A stretch of DNA of 64,000 nucleotides, taken from positions 6,083,495 through 6,147,494 of the forward strand of contig NC_030680.2 in assembly GCF_000004195.4 (NCBI RefSeq), given 5' to 3'. Both the position numbers and the translations under genes were made by a program. Under the pieces are notes generated by a model that had not been told where the DNA came from, searched no databases, and saw nothing but the letters and a program-made list of their open reading frames with translations. The DNA is from Xenopus tropicalis (lineage: Eukaryota > Chordata > Amphibia > Anura > Pipidae). Shown here one piece after another: positions 46,117 to 58,045 of this stretch (the first letter of the stretch is position 1; each line of letters opens with the position of its first letter).

Positions 46117-48697
46117 GTATGGAGTACAGCTTATTGTGTGCCCAGAACATTCCTTCTCTGTATATTTGTATTTATACATATGGGTAGGGGGTGCCATAGT
46201 GTTTCCTTAGACAGTACAGTATGGGAGGGTACAGCTTATTGTGTGCCCAGAACATTCCTTCTCTGTATATGTGTATTTATACATATGGGCTGGGGGTGCC
46301 ATAGTGTTTCCCTTAGACAGTACAGTATGGGGGTACAGCTTATTGTGTGCCCAGAACATTCCTTCTCTGTATATGTGTATTTATACATATGGGTAGGGGG
46401 TGCCATAGTGTATTCCCTTAGACAGTACAGTATGGTAGGGTACAGCTTATTGTGTGCCCAGAACATTCCTTCTCTGTATATTTGTATTTATACATATGGG
46501 TAGGAGGTGCCATAGTGTTTCCCTTAGACAGTACAGTATGGGGGTACAGATTATTGTGTGCCCAGAACATTCCTTCTCTGTATATTTGTTTTATACATAT
46601 GGGTAGGGGGTGCCATAGTGTTTCCCTTAGACAGTACAGTATGGGGGTACAGCTTATTGTGTGCCCAGAACATTCCTTCTCTGTATATTTGTATTTATAC
46701 ATATGGGTAGGAGGTGCCATAGTGTTTCCCTTAGACAGTACAGTATGGTACAGCATTATTGTGTGCCCAGAACATTCCTTCTCTGTATATTTGTATGTTA
46801 TACATATGGATAGGGGGTGCCATAGTGTTTCCCTTAGACAGTACAGTATGGGGGCTACAGCTTATTGTGTGCCCAGAACATTCCTTCTCTGTATATTTGT
46901 ATTTATACATATGGGTAGGAGGTGCCATAGTGTTTCCCTTAGACAGTACAGGGGGTACAGATTATTGTGTGCCCAGAACATTCCTTCTCTGTATATTTGT
47001 ATTTATACATATGGGTAGGGGGTGCCATAGTGTTTCCCTTAGACAGTACTGTATGGGGGTACAGCTTATTGTGTGCCCAGAACATTCCTTCTCTGTATAT
47101 GTGTATTTATACATATGGGTAGGGGGTGCCATAGTGTTTCCCTTAGACAGTACAGTATGGGGTACAGCTTATTGTGTGCCCAGAACATTCCTTCTCTGTA
47201 TATTTGTATTTATACATATGGGTAGGGGGTGCCCATAGTGTTTCCCTTAGACAGTATAGTATGGGGGTACAGCTTATTGTGTGCCCAGAACATTCCTTCT
47301 CTGTATATTTGTATTTATACATATGGGTAGGAGGTGCCATAGTGTTTCCCTTAGACAGTACAGTATGGGGGTACAGCTTATTGTGTGCCCAGAACATTCC
47401 TTCTCTGTATATTTGTATTTATACATATGGGTAGGAGGTGCCATAGTGTTTCCCTTAGACAGTACAGTAATGGGGGTACAGCTTATTGTGTGCCCAGAAC
47501 ATTCCCTTCTCTGTATATTTGTATTTATACATATGGTAGGGGGTGCCATAGTGTCTCCCTTAGACAGTACAGTATGGGGGTACAGCTTATTGTGTGCCCA
47601 GAACATTCCTTCTCTGTATATTTGTATTTATACATATGGGTAGGAGGTGCCATAGTGTTTCCCTTAGACAGTACAGTATGGGGGTACAGATTATTGTGTG
47701 CCCAGAACATTCCTTCTCTGTATATTTGTATTTATACATATGGGTAGGGGGTGCCATAGTGTTTCCCTTAGACAGTACAGTATGGGGGTACAGCTTATTG
47801 TGTGCCCAGAACATTCCTTCTCTGTATATTTGTATTTATACATATGGGTAGGAGGTGCCATAGTGTTTCCCTTAGACAGTACAGTATGGGGGTACAGATT
47901 ATTGTGTGCCCAGAACATTCCTTCTCTGTATATTTGTATTTATACATATGGGTAGGGGGTGCCATAGTGTTTCCCTTAGACAGTACAGTATGGGGGTACA
48001 GCTTATTGTGTGCCCAGAACATTCCTTCTCTGTATATGTGTATTTATACATATGGGTAGGGGGTGCCATAGTGTTTCCCTTAGACAGTACAGTATGGGGG
48101 TACAGCTTATTGTGTGCCCAGAACATTCCTTCTCTGTATATTTGTATTTATACATATGGGTAGGGGGTGCCATAGTGTTTCCCTTAGACAGTACAGTATG
48201 GGGGTACAGCTTATTGTGTGCCAGAACATTCCTTCTCTGTATATTTGTATTTATACATATGGGTAGGAGGTGCCATAGTGTTTCCCTTAGACAGTACAGT
48301 ATGGGGGTACAGCTTATTGTGTGCCCAGAACATTCCTTCTCTGTATATTTGTATTTATACATATGGGTAGGGGGTGCCATAGTGTTTCCCTTAGACAGTA
48401 CAGTATGGGGGTACAGCTTATTGTGTGCCCAGAACATTCCTTCTCTGTATATTTGTATTTATACATATGGGTAGGGGGTGCCATAGTGTTTCCCTTAGAC
48501 AGTACAGTATGGGGGTACAGCTTATTGTGTGCCCAGAACATTCCTTCTCTGTATATTTGTATTTATACATATGGGTAGGGGGTGCCATAGTGTTTCCCTT
48601 AGACAGTACAGTGTGGGGGTACAGCTTATTGTGTGCCCAGAACATTCCTTCTCTGTATATTTGTATTTATACATATGGGTAGGAGGTGCCATAGTGT
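46117..48697 (+). repeat. 104-bp satellite array, right part (about 25 copies)
   Basis: Continuation of the array at 38,568-39,713. Scattered one-base or few-base indels are concentrated at 46.2-47.6 kb. CAGATTATTG variants are more frequent here. At 47.59-48.06 kb units alternate AGGAGGTG/AGGGGGTG and CAGCTT/CAGATT, a dimeric higher-order pattern. The array ends at GGAGGTGCCATAGTGT. Confidence 0.95.
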
Positions 48698-49631
48698 CAC
48701 TTTGTCACTGTTCCCGTAATGCTAAGACTCATATTTATACATAAATGCAGATGGTTCCGTTGGCTGGAAGTTCTGTAGAACAGAGGAAGGGAATTAGTGA
48801 GGAAGAGAATCATCGCATCCATAATTCATAGCTGAACCCTTCGGGCGGCAAACGAGCATTTGATCTTTTTTAACTTTGCGCTCGACTCACAATCGGAGCG
48901 AATTTCACCTCGGAGAGAAATAATTCCATTAAGCGTGAGGAGCCGGGTGGTCCGGGGAGGATTTACCCAACGTATGCATAACAGCGCAGTTAATAATAGA
49001 GACCGCCCCGAGCGAGGTGCGTCCCCCCCCCCCCCAGCCTCCGTTACGGAGAATGGAATCTCAGACTTTGGATTCTAATTGCGAGGTTTGGGCCATATTT
49101 GTATTCACTATGAGCAGTCGGGTCTCCAATGGGCCGGCTCAGTCTTATTAGGAGCGGCCCGGTAATGGCTGCCCAAACGGCTCCTTTCTCATGCTAATCG
49201 TTTCATGAGGGGCAGAGTCTCTATTCAGATTCAAAACTAGTTGCTAACTGGGATTAAAGACAGAAGGAAGGGGGGATTAGTAAAAACGAGAATAGGAAAG
49301 CTGAAGAAATGATAAAAATGGATTCAGGGCACTGCATTAACCCCAGGCATGCCAGGGAGATCACTACAGAAAACTGATCCAGAGCATTGACTTTAGTACA
49401 GAACCCGTAATATCACTGCAGAGAACGTATAATGTCTATTCCATTAGCCCCAGGCATGCCAGTAAGATTACTGTAGAAAATGGATGCAGAGCATTGCACT
49501 AACCTCAGACATGGCAGTGAGAAAACTGATTCAGAATACTTATTTTACCACCTCTCACTGGAGAAAATGGATAATGTACGGGGATGGCAATCATTAGTAT
49601 AGAAAACTTTTTGCCTAATGGCAAAGGGTTA
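48698..49631. other. Unique DNA with CpG-rich patch and weak 50-bp-class repeat
   Basis: No gene is seen. A CpG-rich stretch covers about 48,840-49,070. At 49,320-49,540 degenerate copies of CCAGGCATGCCAG...GAAAACTGATCCAGAGCATTG suggest a decayed tandem repeat. Confidence 0.45.
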
Positions 49632-50300
49632 TCAAAGAATGCTCTGTTATACAGATAGCTAGAATCTCAGCCATAAAGCAGGGCAGCGCTGCTGCTTACA
49701 ATGGGGGGGATCAGATAGGATCTGTGCCCCTGTGACAGAATGCTCTGTTATACAGATAGCTAGAATCTCAGCCATAAAGCAGGGCAGGACTGCTGCTTAC
49801 AATGGGGGGATCAGATAGGATCTGTGCCACTGTGACAGAATGCTCTGTTATACAGATAGCTAGAATCTCAGCCATAAAGCAGGGCAGGACTGCTGCTTAC
49901 AATGGGGGGATCAGATAGGATCTGTGCCACTGTGACAGAATGCTCTGTTATACAGATAGCTAGAATCTCAGCCATAAAGCAGGGCAGGACTGCTGCTTAC
50001 AATGGGGGGGGATCAGATAGGATCTGTGCCACTGTGACAGAATGCTCTGTTATACAGATAGCTAGAATCTCAGCCATAAAGCAGGGCAGGACTGCTGCTT
50101 ACAATGGGGGGATCAGATAGGATCTGTGCCACTGTGACAGAATGCTCTGTTATACAGATAGCTAGAATCTCAGCCATAAAGCAGGGCAGGACTGCTGCTT
50201 ACAATGGGGGGATCAGATAGGATCTGTGCCACTGTGACAGAATGCTCTGTTATACAGATAGCTAGAATCTCAGCCATAAAGCAGGGCAGGACTGCTGCAC
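49632..50300 (+). repeat. 100-bp minisatellite family, locus C, about 6.5 copies
   Basis: The same family as 12.4 kb (same orientation) and 33.9 kb (opposite). It starts mid-unit at AGAATGCTCTG and ends mid-unit at GGACTGCTGC, different phases from the other loci. Confidence 0.95.
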
Positions 50301-50567
50301 TTTACAAGCGAATCATTTTCTACATCTCTGCAAACCATGTAAGGGACAGTAACTGAATGGAAGTTCCCAGAGCAGAGGGCAGGGTATTACCCGTTACAGT
50401 GAGTATTTCAGGCAGTTGCGCAGGGCAGGTAAATCCCGGTATCACAACATACGCTGAATATTAGGTGTTGGCTAAATATTTGCCCAGTAGGAACCATCGC
50501 TGCACAATGTGTTTCCGGGGACAGATTCTGTTTGGGTTTAGAAGAATTTTATGTACTTGCAATCGGG

Positions 50568-53500
50568 AACATTACGGCTGTTATACCTGTGTCTGTCTGT
50601 CTGTCTCTCTATCACTCGTACATTGTGTATAACAGGGGCCCCATTCCCATCTCTACATTACGGCTGTTATACCTGTGTCTGTCTGTCTGTCTCTCTATCA
50701 CTAGTACATTGTGTATAACGGGGCCCCATTCCCATCTCTACATTACGGCTGTTATACCTGTGTCTGTCTGTCTGTCTCTCTATCACTAGTACATTGTGTA
50801 TAACGGGGCCCCATTCCCATCTCTACATTACGGCTGTTATACCTGTGTCTGTCTGTCTGTCTCTCTATCACTAGTACATTGTGTATAACGGGGGCCCCAT
50901 TCCCATCTCTACATTACGGCTGTTATACCTGTGTCTGTCTGTCTGTCTCTCTATCACTAGTACATTGTGTATAACGGGGGCCCATTCCCATCTCTACATT
51001 ACGGCTGTTATACCTGTGTCTGTCTGTCTGTCTCTCTATCACTAGTACATTGTGTATAACGGGGGCCCATTCCCATCTCTACATTACGGCTGTTATACCT
51101 GTGTCTGTCTGTCTGTCTCTCTATCACTAGTACATTGTGTATAACGGGGCCCCATTCCCATCTCTACATTACGGCTGTATACCTGTGTCTGTCTGTCTGT
51201 CTCTCTATCACTAGTACATTGTGTATAACGGGGGCCCATTCCCATCTCTACATTACGGCTGTTATACCTGTGTCTGTCTGTCTGTCTCTCTTCACTAGTA
51301 CATTGTGTATAACGGGGGCCCCATTCCCATCTCTACATTACGGCTGTTATACCCTGTGTCTGTCCTGTCTGTCTCTCTATCACTCGTACATTGTGTATAA
51401 CGGGGGCCCCATTCCCATCTCTTACATTACGGCTGTTATACCTGTGTCTGTTCTGTCTGTCTCTCTATCACTCGTACATTGTGTATAACGGGGCCCCATT
51501 CCCATCTCTACATTACGGCTGTTATACCTGTGTCTGTCTGTCTGTCTCTCTATCACTCGTACATTGTGTATAACGGGGGCCCATTCCCATCTCTACATTA
51601 CGGCTGTTATAACCTGTGTCTGTCTGGTCTGTCTCTCTATCACTAGTACAATTGTGTATAACGGGGGCCCCATTCCCATCTCTACATTACGGCTGTTATA
51701 CCTGTGTCTGTCTGTCTGTCCTCTCTATCACTAGTACATTGTGTATAACGGGGGCCCCATTCCCATCTCTACATTACGGCTGTTATACCTGTGTCTGTCT
51801 GTCTGTCCTCTCTATCACTAGTACATTGTGTATAACGGGGGCCCATTCCCATCTCTACATTACGGCTGTTATACCTGTGTCTGTCTGTCTGCTCTCTATC
51901 ACTCGTACATTGTGTATAACGGGGCCCATTCCCATCTCTACATTACGGCTGTTATACCTGTGTCTGTCTGTCTGTCTCTCTATCACTAGTACATTGTGTA
52001 TAACGGGGGCCCCAATTCCCATCTCTACATTACGGCTGTTTATACCTGTTGTCGTCTGTCTGGTCTCTCTATCACTAGTACATTGGTGTATAACGGGGGC
52101 CCATTCCCATCTCTACATTAGCGGCTGTTTATTACCTGTGTGTCTGTCTGTCTGGTCTCTCTATCACTAGTACATTGTGTATAACGGGGGCCCATTTCCC
52201 ATCTTCTACATTACGGCTGTTATACCTGTGTCTGTCTGTCTCTCTATCACTAGTACATTGTGTATAACGGGGCCCATTCCCCATCTCTACATTACTGCTG
52301 TTATACCTGTGTCTGTCTGTCTGTCTCTCTATCACTAGTACATTGTGTATAACGGGGCCCCATTCCCATTCTCTACAATTACGGCTGTTATACCTGTGTC
52401 TGTCTGTCTGTCTCTCTATCACTAGTACATTGTGTATAACGGGGCCCCATTCCCATCTCTACATTACGGCTGTTATACCTGTGTCTGTCTGTCTGTCTCT
52501 CTATCACTAGTACATTGTGTATAACGGGGGGCCCATTCCCATCTCTACATTACGGCTGTTATACCTGTGTCTGTCTGTCTGTCTCTCTATCACTCGTACA
52601 TTGTGGTATAACGGGGGCCCAATTCCCATCTCTACATTACGGCTGTTATACCTGTGTCTGTCTGTCTGTCTCTCTATCACTCGTACATTGTGTATAACCG
52701 GGGGCCCATTCCCCATCTCTACATTACGGCTGTTATACTGTGTCTGCTGTCTGTCTCTCTATCACTCGTACATTGTGTATACGGGGCCCCATTCCCATCT
52801 CTACTTCGGCTGTTATACCTGTGTCTGTCTGTCTCTGCTCCTCTATCACTAGTACATTGTGTATAACGGGCCCCCATTCCCATCTCTACATTACGTGCGT
52901 TATACCTGTGTCTGTCTGTCTGTCTCTCTATCACTAGTACATTGTGTATAACGGGGCCCCATTCCCATCTCTACATTACGGCTGTTATACACCCTGTGTC
53001 TGTCTGTCTGTCTCTCTATCACTAGTACATTGTGTATAACGGGGCCCATTCCCCATCTCTACATTACGGCTGTTATACCTGTGTCTGTCTGTCTGTCTCT
53101 CTATCACTAGTACATTGTGTATAACGGGGGCCCATTCCCATCTCTACATTACGGCGTTATAACTGTGTCTGTCTGTCTGTCTCTCTATCACTAGTAATTG
53201 TGTATAACGGGGCCCCATTCCATCTCTACATTACGGCTGTTATACCTGTGTCTGTCTGTCTGTCTCTCTATCACTAGTACATTGTGTATAACGGGGGCCC
53301 ATTCCCATCTCTACATTACGGCTGTTATACCTGTGTCTGTCTGTCTGTCTCTCTATCACTAGTACATTGTGTATAACGGGGCCCCATTCCCATCTCTACA
53401 TTACGGCTGTTATACCTGTGTCTGTCTGTCTGTCTCTCTATCACTAGTACATTGTGTATAACGGGGGCCCCATTCCCATCTCTACATTACGGCTGTTATA

Positions 53501-55170
53501 CTGTGTCTGTCTGTCTGTCTCTCTATCACTAGTACATTGTGTATAACGGGGCCCCATTCCCATCTCTACATTACGGCTGTTATACCTGTGTCTGTCTGTC
53601 TGTCTCTCTATCACTAGTAATGTAACGGGGCCCATTCCATCTCTACATTCGGCTGTATAACCTGGTCTGTTGTCTGCTCCTACACTAGTAATGTGTAACG
53701 GGCCCATTCCCATCTCTACATTACGGCTGTTATACCTGTGTCTGTCTGTCTGTCTCTCTATCACTAGTACATTGTGTATAACGGGGGCCCCATTCCCATC
53801 TCTACATTACGGCTGTTATACCTGTGGTCTGTCTGTCTGTCTCTCTATCACTAGTACATTGTGTATAACGGGGCCCCATTCCCATCTCTACATTACGGCT
53901 GTTATACCTGTGTCTGTCTGTCTGTCTCTCTATCACTAGTACATTGTGTATAACGGGGCCCCATTCCCATCTCTACATTACGGCTGTTATACCTGTGTCT
54001 GTCTGTCTGTCTCTCTATCACTAGTACATTGTGTATAACGGGGGCCCCATTCCCATCTCTACATTACGGCTGTTATACCTGTGTCTGTCTGTCTGTCTCT
54101 CTATCACTCGTACATTGTGTATAACGGGGCCCCATTCCATCTCTACATTACGGCTGTTATACCTGTGTCTGTCTGTCTGTCTCTCTATCACTAGTACATT
54201 GTGTTATAACGGGGGCCCCATTCCCATCTCTACATTACGGCTGTTATACCTGTGGCTGTCTGTCTGTCTCTCTATCACTCGTACATTGTGTATAAACGGG
54301 GCCCCATTCCCATCTCTACATTACGGCTGTTATACCTGTGTCTGTCTGTCTGTCTCTCTATCACTAGTACATTGTGTATAACGGGGCCCCATTCCCATCT
54401 CTACATTACCGGCTGTTATACCTGTGTCTGTCTGTCTGTCTCTCTATCACTAGTACATTGTGTATAACGGGGGCCCATCCCATCTCTACATTACGGCTGT
54501 TATACCTGTGTCTGTCTGTCTGTCTCTCTATCACTCGTACATTGTGTATAACGGGGGCCCCATTCCCATCTCTACATTACGGCTGTTATACCTGTGTCTG
54601 GTCTGTCTGTCTCTCTATCACTAGTACATTGTGTATAACGGGGCCCCATTTCCATCTCTACATTACGGCTGTTATAACCTGTGTCTGTCGTCTGTCTCTC
54701 TATCACTAGTACATTGTGTATAACGGGGCCCCATTCCCCATCTCTACATTACGGCTGTTATACCTGTGTCTGTCTGTCTGTCTCTCTATCACTAGTACAT
54801 TGGTGTATAACGGGGGCCCCATTCCCATCCTCTACATTACGGCTGTTATACCTGTGTCTGTCTGTCTCTCTATGCACTCGTACATCTGTGTATAACGGGG
54901 GCCCCATTCCCATCTCTACATTACGGCTGTTATACCTGTGTCTGTCTGTCTGTCTCTCTATCACTCGTACATTGTGTATAACGGGGGCCCCATTCCCATC
55001 TCTACATTACGGCTGTTATACCTGTGTCTGTCTGTCTCTCTATCACTCGTACATTGTGTATAACGGGGGCCCCATTCCCATCTCTACATTACGGCTGTTA
55101 TACCTGTGTCTGTCTGTCTGTCTCTCTATCACTCGTACATTGTGTATAACGGGGGCCCCATTCCCATTTC
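50568..55170. repeat. 85-bp satellite array, about 54 copies
   Basis: The unit contains ACATTACGGCTGTTATACCT, (GTCT)n, CTATCACTAGTACATTGTGT and GGGGCCCCATTCCCATCT. The first units (50.57-51.15 kb) are clean, while 51.2-54.9 kb contains very many one-base indels and a badly disturbed stretch at 53,610-53,710. Short ORFs reflect the repeat. Confidence 0.96.
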
Positions 55171-55625
55171 ACAGCGTGTAACCGTGCGTGAATCTGATTG
55201 CACGCGGCGGCCCCATCTCTCTATTGGGCTGGAATAGGCCTCGGTTGCCCTGGCACAGACGGTGCCCGCATCACTTACTCGCTGAATAGGCGCCAGCGGC
55301 AGATTTATTTTGCCGGTTTAGTCAATTTTGTAGTCGAACAAGCAACATTTCTATCGAAGCTTCCTGCGCGTTCGGCGGCGGCGGCCAAACAGCCCTTTAT
55401 CTCACAGCAGATGTTCCCCCAGAAATATATCGTCTCCCCGAGTCCAATTCATATCTTATCCAAGGATGCTCTTTATTGTCTGCTGCATTAGTAGGGGATA
55501 GAGAGCAATAGCAGCTACTGAGCCGGTCAGGTTCCTAAATGGGAAGGTATTAAGGCTATTACAGCTTTTGGGGGACTACAACACCCAGAATCCCCTGCTG
55601 GGCAGCTAAGCTTGCATTAAAGTCA
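55171..55625. other. CpG-rich unique DNA, no gene proven
   Basis: The part at 55,170-55,400 is CpG-dense (CACGCGGCGG, GCGCGTTCGGCGGCGGCGG). A 97-codon plus-strand ORF across it has no recognisable domain. Possible regulatory element. Confidence 0.4.
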
Positions 55626-55756
55626 TTAAAGGGGATATTCACCATGAAAACTTTTAGTATGATGTAGACATTGATATTCAAAAACAATTTGCAATTGGTT
55701 TTCAGCAGCTATCTGGTTGCTAGGGTCTTGCTTACCTTAGCAACCAGGCAGTAGTG

Positions 55757-55902
55757 TTACATATAGTTACATAGTTACATAGGGTTGAAAAAAGACCAGA
55801 GTCCATCAAGTTCAACCCATCCAAGTAAACCCAGCACCCACAGCCTATACTTACCCATCTATCCACTCACATACATAAACTATATATACAACTACATGTA
55901 TA
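55757..55902. mobile_element. Dispersed-repeat fragment (GTTACATAGTTACATAGGG type)
   Basis: The sequence ACATAGTTACATAGGGTTGA followed by GTCCATCAAGTTCAACCC is a motif I recognise as widely dispersed in frog and other vertebrate genomes. The class is not resolved here. Confidence 0.5.
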
Positions 55903-56785
55903 GGACCCATTATCCAGAATGCTCGGACCAAGGGTATTCCGGATAAGGGGTCTTTCTGTAATTTGGATCTCCATACCTTAAGTCTACTAAAAAAATCAAT
56001 AAACCATTAATTAAGCCCAATAGGATTGGTCTGCCTCCAATAAGGGGTAATTATATCTTAGTTGGGATCAAGTACAGGTACTGTTTTATTATTACAGAGA
56101 AAAGGGAATCATTTAACCATTAAATAAACCCAATAGGGCTGTTCTGCCCCAATAAGGGGTAATTATATCTTAGTTGGGATCAAGTACAGGTACTGTTTTA
56201 TTATTACAGAGAAAAGGGAATCATTTAACCATGAAATAAACCCAATAGGGCTGTTCTGCCCCCAATAAGGGGTAATTATATCTTAGTTGGGATCAAGTAC
56301 AGGTACTGTTTTATTATTACAGAGAAAAGGGAATCATTTAACCATGAAATAAACCCAATAGGGCTGTTCTGCCCCAATAAGGGGTAATTATATCTTAGTT
56401 GGGATCAAGTACAGGTACTGTTTTATTATTACAGAGAAAAGGGAATCATTTAACCATTAAATAAACCCAATAGGGCTGTTCTGCCCCAATAAGGGGTAAT
56501 TATATCTTAGTTGGGATCAAGTACAGGTACTGTTTTATTATTACAGAGAAAAGGGAATCATTTAACCATTAAATAAACCCAATAGGGCTGTTCTGCCCCA
56601 ATAAGGGGTAATTATATCTTAGTTAGGATCAAGTACAGGTACTGTTTTATTATTACAGAGAAAAAGAAAATCAGTTTTAAAATTCTGAATTATTTGATTA
56701 AAATGGAGTCTATGGGAGACGGGCTTTCCGTAATTCAGAGCTTTCTGGATAATGGGTTTCCAGATAAGGGATCCCATACCTGTAC
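55903..56785 (+). mobile_element. MITE with internal 112-bp tandem array
   Basis: The ends are imperfect inverted repeats: CCCATTATCCAGAATGCTC near 55,908 against GAGCTTTCTGGATAATGGG near 56,738-56,756, with TTCCGGATAAGGGGTCTTTC against AGACGGGCTTTCCGTAATTC. The interior, GTAATTATATCTTAGTTGGG to ACAGAGAAAAGGGAATCATT, is repeated about six times at 112-113 bp. Confidence 0.78.
55985..56690 (+). repeat. 112-bp array inside the MITE, about 6 copies
   Basis: The copies alternate between AACCATTAAATAAACCC and AACCATGAAATAAACCC. The outermost copies carry the extra differences expected of the original single-copy interior. It is the same unit as the array at 60.35-63.6 kb. Confidence 0.92.
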
Positions 56786-57066
56786 TAATACTTACTGTAG
56801 ATATTACTATTACAATAGCCTTGGATACTGAGAGACTGGAAAATGAATAGAAGCGGGACTGTAAGATAATGAATAAAATGTAAATAAAATATAAATAATA
56901 TTTGGCTGCCGGGGTCAGTGACCCCCCATGTGAAAGCTGAAACGATGTAGACAAAGAAGGCAAATAATTAAAAAAACAATATACAGTAACTAAATAAATG
57001 ATGAAGACCAATTGCAAAGTAGCTAGGAATAACAATAGTTATCTTAAAGGTAAACAACTGCTTTAA

Positions 57067-58045
57067 TGATTTGAAATCCACAGAGGTCAGTGAATGAAGT
57101 GTCACTCAAAGGGTTAATTTAATATGACAGCCTATTAAACGAGAGGCAGATGAGTAAACAGTAAAAAATGTTTTTTTTATTTGGGTCCATCACTGGAGGG
57201 GGAGGGCACCCTGGCAGGGAGCTAGTAGCCCAGGGCCACTGGGGAGGGCCCTATTAAGTTAGTAGTAGGGTGCCTCATCATTTCTGGGCCTGTTATAGAA
57301 GACAAGGGGTTAAGTCACTGGCTGCGCCGCTGTCCCTGTTGCTCGGCCTCATTACTAACGAGTGATATTCCACCGAAATGCGCAGAATTCTGCCCCCCCC
57401 CCCAACGTTCGTCAACATAACTTAAAGGTCATCATTACCAAAGCCGCCGGCTGTTACTGCCGAATTGCTCCCCTGAGCCCATTAAGCTTCACAGGAAGGG
57501 TCGGCGCTTGTGCCGCCGGAGGAGGATGGATGATTAGTGCAACCATAGGCCAACCCCCGGCCGCACAACTCCCGGCAGCTGCTTGCAATTATCCTTAGCA
57601 TCGTCCAATGTTAATAAACAATATTATTTCCCTCTATTCCCTACATTATGTGAAGTGGAATGACTTGCAGTTTCAGGCCTGCTTAAGCAGCCATTGTTTT
57701 GTGTCTTCAACTTTTATCTTCTCCCTTTATCCCCTAATGAAGCCACCAGGGGACTCGGCCTGGTTCCCCCTGGGCAAGTTAAGATGCCGAGAGTGTGGCC
57801 AGTGGAATACGCCAAGTGGGCTTAGGTGGGCTTCCTCCTAAGGGATGTAGGGTATCACCTTCTTCTGCAGATCCATTGGGCAACCTGGGCTGAGCTGATG
57901 GTTTGGAGCAACAATAAGACCATACTGTGGGCCTATGGAGACCCAATGAGAGAGGACCCCATCATCTTGCTGTTGCTGCCCTCAGGTACCAGTCAGGCAG
58001 GTCACTAGCGAGGTCTTATAAGCAGGCCATTTGAAGGAAATGGGG
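57067..58045. other. Intergenic DNA, no gene recognised
   Basis: Contains a CpG-richer stretch at about 57,330-57,560 and ORFs of 60-78 codons with no recognisable domain. Confidence 0.4.

Larger units (their letters stand above)
55626..57066 (+). mobile_element. T2-like TTAA MITE split by a nested insertion
   Basis: The left end reads TTAAAGGGGATATTCACC at 55,626 and the right end CTTTAA at 57,061-57,066. The internal order TTTGCAATTGGTTTTC, GGTTGCTAGGGTC, then (after the insertion) GAGACTGGAAAATGAATAG, TTGGCTGCCGGGGTCAGTG and GACCAATTGCAAAGTAGC matches the 6.0-kb copy. About 1.07 kb (55,750-56,820) of foreign repeat lies inside. Confidence 0.75.

Noticed and set aside
44169..46503. Plus-strand ORFs of 299 and 364 codons opposite LINE ORF1
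   Set aside because: Shadow frames of the repetitive, GC-rich ORF1 coding strand; no recognisable domain. The larger one continues into the satellite.
38449..48744. Many 75-188 codon ORFs (CPEHSFSVYLYLYI and its antisense) around the LINE
   Set aside because: They are the 104-bp satellite read in different frames; present on both strands.
57826..58008. 60-codon ORF (MGFLLRDVGYHLLLQIHW) suggesting a small gene or retroelement relic
   Set aside because: No recognisable domain, no neighbouring coding signal, and length is within chance expectation.
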